A DNA stretch of 64,000 nt. Origin: JBAYIE01 sp041665785. GTDB taxonomy: Bacteria > Bacteroidota > Bacteroidia > UKL13-3. The stretch spans positions 1 through 64,000 of the forward strand of contig JBAYIE010000001.1 of assembly GCA_041665785.1 (NCBI GenBank). The letters run 5' to 3'. The first letter of the stretch is position 1. Every line of letters starts with the position of its first letter. A program made the position numbers and the translations under genes. This document shows, in pieces, positions 7,837 to 15,816 of this stretch. The notes under the pieces were generated by a model. That model worked only from the letters and a program-made list of their open reading frames with translations. It ran no database searches and had not been told where the DNA came from.

Positions 7837-8076
7837 TTATAAAATGAGCCTTAGAATTTGTCGCCTGTAAAAGTTAAATATTCTATGAACCAACAATGCT
7901 TTTGCCTGTTTTAAAGTGGTTAAAGTTCTTGCTAAGCTTGCTAAAAGAGTTTCTGAATTCATTCGTAAATCTTGAAAAATAGCTTTAAAACCCGCGGTTA
8001 AAAGGAGTATCGGGTTCTGCTCCTGTTTTCGCTTTAATTTCTGCCAATTGATGCGTTCTAAGAATTCAGCTTCCGG
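7837..8076 (-). pseudogene. Possible remnant of a protein-coding gene
   Basis: On the minus strand a frame is open for 79 codons without a start codon near its beginning. The translation looks protein-like: EAEFLERINWQKLKRKQ, then PILLLTAGFKAIFQDLRM and ALLVHRIFNFYRRQ. The only ATG lies in the middle. It could be the tail of a decayed gene (helical and basic, as in transposase ends) or a chance frame. The interval 7766-8150 otherwise holds nothing I recognise. Confidence 0.25.
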
Positions 8077-8150
8077 TTAACCCTCTAAAACTGGCGGCAA
8101 ATACCGCTTAAAAAGGAGTCAATTGTCTTCTTTTCTGCTATCTAATGTCA

Positions 8151-8182
8151 TTTTTTGGTCAGGTCATATGATAGTAGACTTG
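8151..8182 (+). promoter_or_regulatory. Possible promoter of the Crp/Fnr gene
   Basis: TTTTTTG at 8151-8157 is followed after 17 bases by TAGACTTG (8175-8182), one mismatch from TAnnTTTG. It lies 23 bases before the ATG at 8206 and so favours that start over the in-frame TTG at 8155. Confidence 0.35.
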
Positions 8183-8205
8183 TAGAAAATTTGGTAAACA
8201 CGATT

Positions 8206-8922
8206 ATGAAAGCCCAAACATTTCAAAAAAGTGTGGAAGTAGAAGAAGATTTTATCAGCGCGATCCCTGTTCTTGACAAGTATTGTACATCAAACCAAAA
8301 GCGACTCCTTCGCGAGAGCGCAGCTTGCCATATTTACAAAAAGAACAATGTAATCTTTTATGATTTTCAACCGGCATCGTTCATCTATCTTATTTTTAAA
8401 GGCAAATTGAAACTTTGGCTTGAAGGTATTCATTCCCACGACATGATTGTGTCTTTCATCAAAGACGGAGATATCATCGGGTACAGGGGTTGTGGGCAGA
8501 ATACAACGTATAACCTTTCGGCTACCACGATAGAAGATTCTTGTATTTATATGATTTCAAAAGATGTTTTCAACGATATCACCAAAGAGAACCAGGAGTT
8601 GTATCAGCAGATCCTGTGGGGCTATATCACACAACTCGGCAAAGTGGAAAGAAGGTTGCGGAATATGGCAGAAATGAATGTACGTGAAAAAACGGCAGAT
8701 GCCATTTTATTGCTGATGCATGAATTTGGAGTGGAAGAGGATCAGAGCCTCACTATCAATCTATCGCGCGAAGAGATAGCTTCCATTGCGGGAATCAGCA
8801 CGGACCGGGTGGTGAAACAATTTTCGGAATTTGAAGAAGAAAGCCTGCTCTCTGTTCATGGACATTCTATAAAAGTGATGGATAAACCAAAACTGGAACT
8901 TATCGTAAACAGGTACAGGTAA
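8206..8922 (+). CDS. Crp/Fnr family transcriptional regulator
   Basis: The protein has 238 residues from ATG 8206; an upstream TTG frame is not favoured. Residues about 30-140 form a cyclic-nucleotide-binding-type beta-roll (NNVIFYDFQPASFIYLIFKGKLKLW, read in pieces). A dimerisation helix follows, then a Crp-type helix-turn-helix (SREEIASIAGISTDRVVKQFSEF). No Fnr-type N-terminal cysteine set for an Fe-S cluster is present; only isolated cysteines occur. Its position just upstream of an Fe-S/NrfD/cytochrome c operon suggests that it controls respiration in response to a metabolic or redox cue. A terminator-like hairpin separates the two units. Effector and regulon are unknown. Confidence 0.88.
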   Translation: MKAQTFQKSVEVEEDFISAIPVLDKYCTSNQKRLLRESAACHIYKKNNVIFYDFQPASFIYLIFKGKLKLWLEGIHSHDMIVSFIKDGDIIGYRGCGQNTTYNLSATTIEDSCIYMISKDVFNDITKENQELYQQILWGYITQLGKVERRLRNMAEMNVREKTADAILLLMHEFGVEEDQSLTINLSREEIASIAGISTDRVVKQFSEFEEESLLSVHGHSIKVMDKPKLELIVNRYR

Positions 8923-8955
8923 CTTACACTTCTTCTTTCAGGATATCTGAAACTG

Positions 8956-8994
8956 ATCCCGGAAAACAGCTGATGTTCTCCGGGATTTGTTATT
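8956..8994 (+). terminator. Probable terminator after the Crp/Fnr gene
   Basis: An ATCCCGG / CCGGGAT stem is extended by an imperfect inner stem (AACA / TGTT) and followed by TTGTTATTTT. It separates the regulator from the Fe-S operon. Confidence 0.5.
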
Positions 8995-9169
8995 TTAATC
9001 AATGCATGAATTGTGCTTTGTTAATCAGACACTTTGGACCATGCATCCGCCTGTTTTTTTTAAGGCAAGTGTCCCATTTATTCCTTTTAAATGTCATTGT
9101 GCCGGGCGCATTTGGCCTCTTGTTTTGAACTACGAAACGGAGACAAAATCAAAACCAACAATCATACTC

Positions 9170-10102
9170 ATGGAAGATAATAACAGCAACGCAAAAAAGA
9201 ACGGAAGAAGGGAAATGCTCAAGATGGGCATCCTTGCAGGTGCCGCTACATTAACCGGTGCAGGCATGATTAACCTTCTTGGGAAAACCAAGGCATCTCC
9301 TTCTGAAAAAGTAAAAGTACTTACTTCGGATGGAAAGCTGGTTGAAGTGGAACAAGAGAGTGTAACGAGTACTTCAACTTCAGGCGGGTTTGAAAAGATC
9401 CGCGAAGGAATTCCGGGAAAGAAATTTGTAATGGTTATTGATCTGGCCAGGTGCGGAAATGAGAGAACCTGCATTGAAGATTGTCAGAAGATGCATAAGG
9501 TACTTCCGCCAACCGAATACATAAAAGTAAAACGGATGAAGGATTCAGAGCTGGGTAAACCTTATTGGTTCCCTCAGTTGTGTTACCAATGCGATAATCC
9601 TCCGTGTACCAAGGTTTGTCCGGTAGATGCCACCTTTAAAAGAAGCGATGGTATTGTAGCTGTGGATCCGGAACGCTGTGTGGGTTGCAAATTCTGCATG
9701 GCAGCCTGTCCATATTCTTCAAGAACTTTCAATTTCGGAAGACGTCAGCAGGTAGCCTTTTCGGAGCAACATAAAGATGATAAGAATTGTTGTACTCTTT
9801 CTCATTCAGATACCATTGGCACTGTTTCCAAATGCGACTTCTGTCCTGAAGAAGCTGCAAAGGGCAATTTGCCAGCCTGCGTGCGCGGATGTCCAAATGG
9901 AACAATATTTTATGGAGACGAGAATGAAGACACAGTAACGAATGGGGAAGAAGTGTTCCAGTTGTCGGAGTTGATAGGAAGCAGGGCTGGATACCGCCAG
10001 TTTGAAACGCTGGGTACCAAACCCCGTGTGTATTACCTGCCACAGGTTAAACGCAATTTCCCATTCGAAGAAGCTGCTGCAAAACACAATAACGAAGAAT
10101 AA
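9170..10102 (+). CDS. Tat-exported 4Fe-4S ferredoxin-like subunit (DmsB/PsrB/NrfC type)
   Basis: The protein has 310 residues from the ATG that begins MEDNNSNAKKNGRREMLKMG. The frame extends 56 codons further upstream into non-protein-like sequence. Residues 12-38 are a twin-arginine signal (NGRREMLKMG plus a hydrophobic stretch), so the protein folds before export. Four cysteine groups follow: C95/C101/C105, C138/C141/C146/C150, C170/C173/C176/C180 and C222/C225/C237/C241. Groups 2-4 fit 4Fe-4S clusters. Group 1 shows only three cysteines with unusual spacing. In the family such subunits relay electrons between a molybdopterin enzyme and an NrfD-type membrane partner. Here no molybdopterin subunit is encoded nearby. 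The stop is two bases before the NrfD-like gene, so the two are co-transcribed and probably form a complex on the periplasmic side. Confidence 0.88.
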   Translation: MEDNNSNAKKNGRREMLKMGILAGAATLTGAGMINLLGKTKASPSEKVKVLTSDGKLVEVEQESVTSTSTSGGFEKIREGIPGKKFVMVIDLARCGNERTCIEDCQKMHKVLPPTEYIKVKRMKDSELGKPYWFPQLCYQCDNPPCTKVCPVDATFKRSDGIVAVDPERCVGCKFCMAACPYSSRTFNFGRRQQVAFSEQHKDDKNCCTLSHSDTIGTVSKCDFCPEEAAKGNLPACVRGCPNGTIFYGDENEDTVTNGEEVFQLSELIGSRAGYRQFETLGTKPRVYYLPQVKRNFPFEEAAAKHNNEE

Positions 10103-10104
10103 TC

Positions 10105-12129
10105 ATGAATTTAAAAAGCGAAACAGAAGCGCAGGTAACTGCTGTACAAGAGCATATTTCTGAACACGATCCGGAAACGATGGCCATGAGTGAAAACTGG
10201 TGGAAAGAAGAGTTTTTTAAGGCTGTGAAAAAGGACAAGAGTCAGGTTCAAAAGTATATGACGATGGAAGATGATCTCTTGCACCCTCTTCGTAAAACAG
10301 GAGTATGGGCAAAGATTTGGATCGGTTTCCTCCTGGCTGTTTGTCTTGCAGGTGTATATGCTTATTATCTTCAGGAATCACGAAATAAATATGAAACGAT
10401 CAACCTCCGCGATTATACGATGTGGGGCGTTTATATTTCGACGTTTGTTTTTTACATCGCTTTAAGTATTGTAGGTGCCTTGATGTCGGCTGTGTTGAAG
10501 CTGATCAAATTTGAATGGTACCGGCCTCTGGCACGCATGGCAGAGATCATAGCTTTTGCTGCAATTGTAATGGCAGGTTTGTGCATCATGGTTGCCATGG
10601 GTCGTCCCGACCGGTTGCATTATCTGGTGATCTACGGTAGAATTCAATCGCCGATCACCTGGGATGTGATCATTGTGGTAACGTATATCGTTGCAAGCGC
10701 CTTGTTGTTCTTTATGTCGGCTGTACCCTGTATGAAAATATGCAGCGACCGCCTGGAGGGTATACCACGGTTTCAAAAATGGCTTTATAAAACCCTGTCG
10801 TTTGGCTGGAAAGAAACTCCTGAGCAGGTGAAGATTCTGAAAAAAGGTGTGCTGTTTCTGGCTATCATTATTATTCCAACTGCTATAGCTATCCAAACTG
10901 TGGATGCATGGCTTTTCGCCACCACGCTGCGGGCCGAATGGGACAGTACAAACTTTGGTACCTATTTTATTTCAGGCGCTCTGGTACTTGCAGCAGCAGC
11001 CATGATTGTAGCCATTTATGTGTGCAGGAAAGCCTATCGTTTTGAAAAATACCTGACCGAAAAGCATTTTGATTATATGGGTAAAATGCTCGTATTCCTT
11101 TCATGGTGTTATATGTATACCAATATCAACGAATACCTGATCCCCTCATACAAAATGAGTGGACTTCATGCAAATCATCTGCTTAATCTTTTCACACAGG
11201 ATTCGGCTCCGATGTATTGGCTGGTTGCCGTGTTCGGAATTTTTGTTCCTGCCTTGTTTCCGATCATGCCGTCTATGCGAAAACCATTACCGTTGTTGGT
11301 TATTGCCCTGCTTACTGTAGCTGCAGCCTGGTTTAAACGGTATCTGATTGTTATCCCCGGATTACTTCATCCATATCTTCCCATCCAGGATGTTCCTGAA
11401 TCATGGACGCATTATACTCCCAGTATGATCGAGATGACCATAGTAGGAGCAACTTTTGCCGGACTATTATTGATCATCACCCTCCTTTCAAAATTTGTTC
11501 CCATCATTTCTATCTGGGAAGTATCAGAAGGAGAAGGATTCAATATTCAACGCATTCACAAAATGCGGGAACCGGTAAAACAGGAAAGAAAAGCATCTGC
11601 CGTTTTGGTAAATACTTTTCTGGTTGTTGCGTTGATTCTTCCGGGTATGTTGCATGCGCAAGAGTATACGGTTAGTCTTACGCTTGGAAAAGAAGACACT
11701 GTAAAGGTATGCCAGGCGCTTGTTACAGCCGATGGACTTCCGGCAGAGGAGCAAGGTGTGAAATTTTATGTCAAACGCTTTTTCGGACTGTTGCCATTAG
11801 GACCTGCAGTTTATACCGATGAAAACGGAATCGCTAAAACGAATTTTCTACTCAATCTCCCCGGCGATTCGGCCGGCAATCTTAATGTAGTGGCAAGTCT
11901 TGAGGATGATGAAGAAGTTCTTGATGAAGCAACTGCTCCATGGGGATTCATCAACAAACCGCAAATAGTAAATGATCAAAAGGCCTTATGGGCATCACGA
12001 ACCAATGTACCAACTTATTTCATCATTGTATCAAACCTCATCATAGTAGCGATATGGATTGGCATGTTCTACGTGATGTATCTGCTCTTTTACAAAATCA
12101 GACAAAGCGGAATCGACATTCATGCCTGA
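10105..12129 (+). CDS. NrfD/PsrC-like quinol-interacting membrane protein with C-terminal periplasmic domain
   Basis: The protein has 674 residues. A soluble N-terminus of about 60 residues is followed by roughly ten hydrophobic segments between residues 65 and 475, as in NrfD/PsrC/ActC proteins, which bind quinol within the membrane. The C-terminal part is unusual. A further hydrophobic segment ending LPGMLHAQ (about residue 525) looks like an internal signal or membrane anchor. About 110 residues follow that resemble an Ig-like beta-sandwich (FYVKRFFGLLPLGPAVYTDENG, in parts, and NLPGDSAGNLNVVASLEDD), and then a last membrane helix near residues 645-668. The beta domain is presumably periplasmic and may dock the Fe-S subunit or the cytochrome c encoded next door. 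The gene sits 2 bases after the Fe-S gene and 54 bases before the cytochrome gene. Confidence 0.85.
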   Translation: MNLKSETEAQVTAVQEHISEHDPETMAMSENWWKEEFFKAVKKDKSQVQKYMTMEDDLLHPLRKTGVWAKIWIGFLLAVCLAGVYAYYLQESRNKYETINLRDYTMWGVYISTFVFYIALSIVGALMSAVLKLIKFEWYRPLARMAEIIAFAAIVMAGLCIMVAMGRPDRLHYLVIYGRIQSPITWDVIIVVTYIVASALLFFMSAVPCMKICSDRLEGIPRFQKWLYKTLSFGWKETPEQVKILKKGVLFLAIIIIPTAIAIQTVDAWLFATTLRAEWDSTNFGTYFISGALVLAAAAMIVAIYVCRKAYRFEKYLTEKHFDYMGKMLVFLSWCYMYTNINEYLIPSYKMSGLHANHLLNLFTQDSAPMYWLVAVFGIFVPALFPIMPSMRKPLPLLVIALLTVAAAWFKRYLIVIPGLLHPYLPIQDVPESWTHYTPSMIEMTIVGATFAGLLLIITLLSKFVPIISIWEVSEGEGFNIQRIHKMREPVKQERKASAVLVNTFLVVALILPGMLHAQEYTVSLTLGKEDTVKVCQALVTADGLPAEEQGVKFYVKRFFGLLPLGPAVYTDENGIAKTNFLLNLPGDSAGNLNVVASLEDDEEVLDEATAPWGFINKPQIVNDQKALWASRTNVPTYFIIVSNLIIVAIWIGMFYVMYLLFYKIRQSGIDIHA

Positions 12130-12183
12130 AGATTCCAAATTATATCAATAAATAAATATCGTTCACAAATTAATTTCAAAGTC

Positions 12184-12627
12184 ATGAAAAATTCAATTAA
12201 ACAAACGCTCCTGCTTTTAACAGGAATCACTACATGTGGAATGTTCTTTTTTGCAGCAAGTCCTCAACAACCAGCAGTTGAAAAACCTGAAGGCAAACCA
12301 TGGCCTGTCCCTAAAAAAGTAATGACCATTACCAGTCCGATTCAGCCTCAGGAAGGAATCCTGGAAACCGGAAAAGATATCTGGTCGCAGCAATGCAAAT
12401 CATGCCATGGTAAAAAAGGTAAAGGCGATGGAGTAAAGGCAGACAAGCTCGACATTTCCTGCGGAGATTTTACTTCTAAAAAAATCCAGGACGCAACCGA
12501 TGCTGAACTTTTCTGGAAAATGAGCGAGGGCCGAAAACCCATGCCATCGTTTAAAGGTGAGTTATCCGATCTCGAACGTTGGGCAGTAGTGTTGTATACA
12601 CGTACGCTTGCTGAAGACGAGCAGTAA
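12184..12627 (+). CDS. Monohaem cytochrome c, exported
   Basis: The protein has 147 residues with an N-terminal signal peptide (KQTLLLLTGITTCGMFFFAAS). A single haem site, C71-K-S-C74-H75, is followed by a KGDGVK loop. M120 in GRKPMPSFKG is the likely sixth haem ligand. The closing helix LSDLERWAVVLYTRTLA is typical of class I cytochromes c. Cys18 lies inside the signal, so a lipoprotein form is possible but there is no clean lipobox. It ends the Fe-S/NrfD operon and is the natural electron acceptor or donor of that complex in the periplasm. A terminator lies 90 bases downstream. Confidence 0.9.
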   Translation: MKNSIKQTLLLLTGITTCGMFFFAASPQQPAVEKPEGKPWPVPKKVMTITSPIQPQEGILETGKDIWSQQCKSCHGKKGKGDGVKADKLDISCGDFTSKKIQDATDAELFWKMSEGRKPMPSFKGELSDLERWAVVLYTRTLAEDEQ

Positions 12628-12717
12628 TTATAGAGATCACACGATAGTGCCGGAATAAGTTGGAAGAAAGCATGACGATTCCTTCTCCGGACAAGGGATC
12701 ATACCCTACATGTAAAC

Positions 12718-12758
12718 AAGAAGCCCTCAACGTGAAAAGTTGGGGGTTTCTTGTTTCT
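12718..12758 (+). terminator. Terminator of the Fe-S/NrfD/cytochrome c operon
   Basis: A 14-base imperfect stem (AAGAAGCCCTCAAC / GTTGGGGGTTTCTT, two mismatched or wobble pairs) with a 7-base loop is followed by GTTTCTT. The rest of the 309-base gap after 12627 holds only the promoter listed next. Confidence 0.75.
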
Positions 12759-12816
12759 TAAAACCCCTTTATCGTTTCTTATCATATGGAAACAGTAAAT
12801 CCAACTTGAGTTAGAA

Positions 12817-12844
12817 TTGGGATGCAATAGGAATTTTATTTTTG
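12817..12844 (+). promoter_or_regulatory. Predicted promoter of the three-gene unknown operon
   Basis: TTG at 12817-12819, 17 bases, then TATTTTTG at 12837-12844 fit the Bacteroidota -33/-7 pattern. The first gene starts 92 bases downstream, so the leader would be fairly long. Confidence 0.4.
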
Positions 12845-12936
12845 AATGGTAAATATTTGAACGATAAGAATAAATAAGAACAAATCAAGGTAAATGGTCT
12901 GCTCTCATTCTTATTTTTCCCTACCTTGCCTCTACC

Positions 12937-13401
12937 ATGCGTATCCTTAGATTATTGTTGTTGCTGCTCATCGCTCTGGGTACACAATCCTGTAGTAGTG
13001 ACTGTAGCGGACCGAAGAGTGGTTATTTTTATGTCTATCAATTTACCAATCCGGGTACTTTTATTCAGTTGAATTGGAAGAACCGGATTCCCCGCTATGT
13101 TCATTATCCTGCTTTCAATAAAACCGACTCTATCTTTTTGGTTTCTGTTAAAGAGCGATATTCAAAAAATCCTGTAAGCTGGGTACATGGATTCTACCTC
13201 AATTCAAAAGAGAATTTTACCACTGTGGTGTTCCGGTATGATGTGGGTGAGGATACCGTAACACTCCACTATTCCTGTAATATTTTATATACGGAAAATG
13301 AGTGTGAAGAGTATTTTCAGATTATGGCCAATGAAGTTTCGCTTGGTTATAGCTCTGGTGATTCCATCTATCTGTTCAACAAACAACTTTTCCTGCCATG
13401 A
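12937..13401 (+). CDS. Putative lipoprotein of unknown function
   Basis: The protein has 154 residues. Residues 1-19 form a lipoprotein-type signal (MRILRLLLLLLIALGTQSC), with Cys19 as the likely lipidated residue. Three more cysteines (Cys23, and two in the C-terminal third: HYSCNILY and NECEEY) could form disulphides. The mature part is strand-rich. No family is recognised. Its stop overlaps the start of the next gene by 4 bases (ATGA), so the genes are translationally coupled. Confidence 0.7.
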   Translation: MRILRLLLLLLIALGTQSCSSDCSGPKSGYFYVYQFTNPGTFIQLNWKNRIPRYVHYPAFNKTDSIFLVSVKERYSKNPVSWVHGFYLNSKENFTTVVFRYDVGEDTVTLHYSCNILYTENECEEYFQIMANEVSLGYSSGDSIYLFNKQLFLP

Positions 13402-14114
13402 GAATACTTTTCTTCCTGATAGGATGGTCGTATTGGGGTAATGTGAGTTCTCAAGCTATATTGGTTGGGTTCGATTATGTTCCACATCTGTTCATTGGGG
13501 AAAATTGGGGGTACGAAAGTTCTATCAATCTGTTTGAATATAATACACCTTCATCAGAATATGAGCTGCACATGGGTTTCCGTTTTGGTGATGCAGAAAA
13601 ATCTGTTCTAAGTTTAACATATGGAAGGGGAGGGTACGGCGACCCTGCTTTACCTAATTATATCAGAAAAGGTGCTGCGCCGGACTGGAATTTGCTTTTC
13701 GAATACCATTTGTTTCGGATTACATACGGAACATGGATGTCGACACGAAACGGAAGAAACGCTTTAATGCCAACCTTTGGAATACTTTTATCACCCACAC
13801 ATTATGAAATTAAAAAATCGCTTGTTGATTATTTTGGGAATACATTCACAGAAAGGCATAAAAAAGAACGCGTTAATATTGGAATTCAAGGCGGGGTCCA
13901 TTATTTGTTTAAACTGGCAGGACCTGTTTTTATAAAAACAGGATTATTGATGGTAATAACACCTCAGTTTATGGGACCGTTTGTCAATGATCCCTACAAA
14001 GGGTATAACCCAGGTCCTTCAATAGTTCCAGGTGGCGGCACTTTTCCGCTTTTTAATTTACTCTTTACGCTGGGTGTTACGATTGAGCTGGATCAATCTT
14101 TGTATACAAAATGA
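13398..14114 (+). CDS. Putative exported beta-rich (outer-membrane-like) protein
   Basis: The protein has 238 residues. A short signal-like segment (MRILFFLIGWSYWGNVSSQA) precedes a Gly/aromatic-rich body with alternating strands, such as YELHMGFRFGD, VLSLTYGRGGYGD and VHYLFKLAGPVFIKTGLL, and a last strand LFTLGVTIEL. This suggests a beta-barrel of about 10 strands. It is coupled to the lipoprotein gene upstream and followed after 25 bases by another lipoprotein gene, so the three products may act together in the envelope. No family assignment is possible by eye. Confidence 0.65.
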   Translation: MRILFFLIGWSYWGNVSSQAILVGFDYVPHLFIGENWGYESSINLFEYNTPSSEYELHMGFRFGDAEKSVLSLTYGRGGYGDPALPNYIRKGAAPDWNLLFEYHLFRITYGTWMSTRNGRNALMPTFGILLSPTHYEIKKSLVDYFGNTFTERHKKERVNIGIQGGVHYLFKLAGPVFIKTGLLMVITPQFMGPFVNDPYKGYNPGPSIVPGGGTFPLFNLLFTLGVTIELDQSLYTK

Positions 14115-14139
14115 ATAACACTACTCCAACAGCTGAAGT

Positions 14140-14922
14140 TTGATGAGAAACAATATCCTTATAATGCTCTCTCTTTTTGTTATCTCCTGTTACAAAGAAC
14201 CTCCGGTAATTCCGGTGGATAATACAAAGCCGAGTGGATCTATTTATTATTCGGCATGGGGACGCACAGAAGACTCTGCCGGATTCAAAATCAACCGGAG
14301 TTATTTCAACGGGAATGCATATTTCTTCAGTACACCTTTAATGAACGGTTATCAGGCGGAAATTGTAGGTGATGTAATGATTGGCAGTATTACGATTCCG
14401 TTTGATAGTATTTATTATTACCAATTTTTAAAACAGCAAATATTTGATCCCATCAATCCAATTCAATTTGGAAGAACACTTTTGTTTTCCATCGAAGGAG
14501 GCGACAGTTATGCTCCGGCTACTAATGTAATTTATGTACCGCAGATTATTTATATACGCACCCCGCTCGATAGTTTGCTGTATACGAACGAAAGAATTCA
14601 CAGTAAAAAGGAAGGCATGTCTATAACCTGGAACACTGATCTCAAAAACAAACAGGTTTTAGTGAGTTTATTTTACGATGGAGTTGCTTCAAGCAACAAC
14701 AATCCCGGGCTCAGCAATAAGAGTTATACGGCAAGAGTAATTTCAGTTCACGACAACGGTACATTTACCCTTGATCCGGATTTGTTTGCTGATTTTGAAC
14801 CACAAAGTGTTGTAAATATTCAGGTGTACAGAGAAGGGAAGGGCTGGTTAATTTCAAACAAGCATAAGGTAGACATAACGGCTTCCACTTATTCTTACAA
14901 GGAATACACCATTGCAGAATAA
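14140..14922 (+). CDS. Putative lipoprotein of unknown function, last gene of the operon
   Basis: The protein has 260 residues. The N-terminus MMRNNILIMLSLFVISC is a lipoprotein signal with Cys17, followed by a YKEPPVIPVDNTKPSG linker. The rest has no recognisable motif and is predicted strand-rich. It alternates polar and aromatic residues and ends in a KHKVDITASTYSYKEYT region. It follows the barrel-like gene in the same direction. Its stop faces the stop of the PepSY-like gene. Confidence 0.7.
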   Translation: MMRNNILIMLSLFVISCYKEPPVIPVDNTKPSGSIYYSAWGRTEDSAGFKINRSYFNGNAYFFSTPLMNGYQAEIVGDVMIGSITIPFDSIYYYQFLKQQIFDPINPIQFGRTLLFSIEGGDSYAPATNVIYVPQIIYIRTPLDSLLYTNERIHSKKEGMSITWNTDLKNKQVLVSLFYDGVASSNNNPGLSNKSYTARVISVHDNGTFTLDPDLFADFEPQSVVNIQVYREGKGWLISNKHKVDITASTYSYKEYTIAE

Positions 14923-14969
14923 TTTGAAACGGAAAATACTTGAACAAATTGCAAAAATTTCAAAACCAC

Positions 14970-15452
14970 CTACCGATAGCTGAAAGAGCCTTCCATGGTA
15001 ACTAACAGATTGCTTCTCCGACCGCTTGAACGTATAGAAACTGCATATACAATAGCTCCGTCATTTTGCAGAATTTCCGTAGCATGCAGCATGCTGTAGC
15101 CTATCTCGCCAAATTGCGAATCAAGTGTTGCTTTTATGGTTTCGGGAAGGGCTTTTAAGCGAATGTTTTTTTCTGTTTCTATCCATTTGCCTTCTTTGTT
15201 AAAATAGGCATTCAATTTCACCTTTTTCTGTACAAATGAAACCTTATAGGGTTTGTCTTCGTCTTTTATTTTTGTCCATTTGGTGGATTTTGCATCCGGA
15301 TAATGTTCGTTAAAGGATTGAACGACTTCCGAAGGTGGTTTGAAAGCTGAAGCCTGACTGGTATGCGTGATCAGCATACTAAGTACAAGCATGCCCATGA
15401 TACGGACTGATTTGGACAGAGTTTGAAAAAGAAAAGATTCTAACATAATCAT
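14970..15452 (-). CDS. PepSY-like (BLIP-like fold) exported protein
   Basis: The frame is open to 15494. I chose the ATG at 15452 (160 residues) because it starts closer to the signal peptide, whose hydrophobic core IMGMLVLSMLITHTSQASA ends near residue 36. The mature part carries the pattern of the Bacteroidota PepSY-like family (PF11396 type): PPSEVVQSFNEHYPDAKSTKW, KVSFVQKKVKLNAYFNKEGKW, then LPETIKATL and a second strand set. Each repeat has the VxxxFxxxYPxAxxxxW logic. These are small periplasmic or outer-membrane-associated proteins whose ligand is not known. The gene is monocistronic. Confidence 0.7.
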   Translation of the reverse strand: MIMLESFLFQTLSKSVRIMGMLVLSMLITHTSQASAFKPPSEVVQSFNEHYPDAKSTKWTKIKDEDKPYKVSFVQKKVKLNAYFNKEGKWIETEKNIRLKALPETIKATLDSQFGEIGYSMLHATEILQNDGAIVYAVSIRSSGRRSNLLVTMEGSFSYR

Positions 15453-15494
15453 GGCTAAGTTTTGTTTATGTAGTTGATCCTGTGTATATACCAT

Positions 15495-15816
15495 TGTTAT
15501 AAGGTCAGATATTGAGAAAACGATACAAGTATAGGTTAAATAGGTATAAAAGGGGTAATTACAGTATGGATATTAAAATAATTAAGAAAAAATTGACAAT
15601 AGAAATGCAATTGACCCGATTTTTTGGGATGGATATTAATTGAGTAATAGGATTCTCAGCAAGGAAGGTATACACAAAGCCGTAAAGCATTTAGCGAAGT
15701 TTAATTGATTCAGGCAAAAATTGTATGTCATGAGTCAGGTTTAGCAGCATTTAGAAAACTTTAAGTAATCTGTAGCTGAAAACGAAATTTGAGAGAAAGA
15801 AATGTTGTAAGGATTA
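15495..15816. other. Intergenic stretch without recognised gene
   Basis: This is 322 bases of AT-rich sequence between the PepSY-like gene and metF. It contains two loosely similar GCATTTAG...TTTAA stretches but no convincing ORF, hairpin terminator or RNA gene. Confidence 0.4.

Noticed and set aside
7766..8150. A riboswitch or structured RNA upstream of the Crp/Fnr gene
   Set aside because: No conserved riboswitch core could be recognised; only a possible coding remnant was seen.
9002..9169. N-terminal extension of the Fe-S protein
   Set aside because: A Tat signal starts at the internal ATG 9170; the upstream 56 codons are not protein-like.
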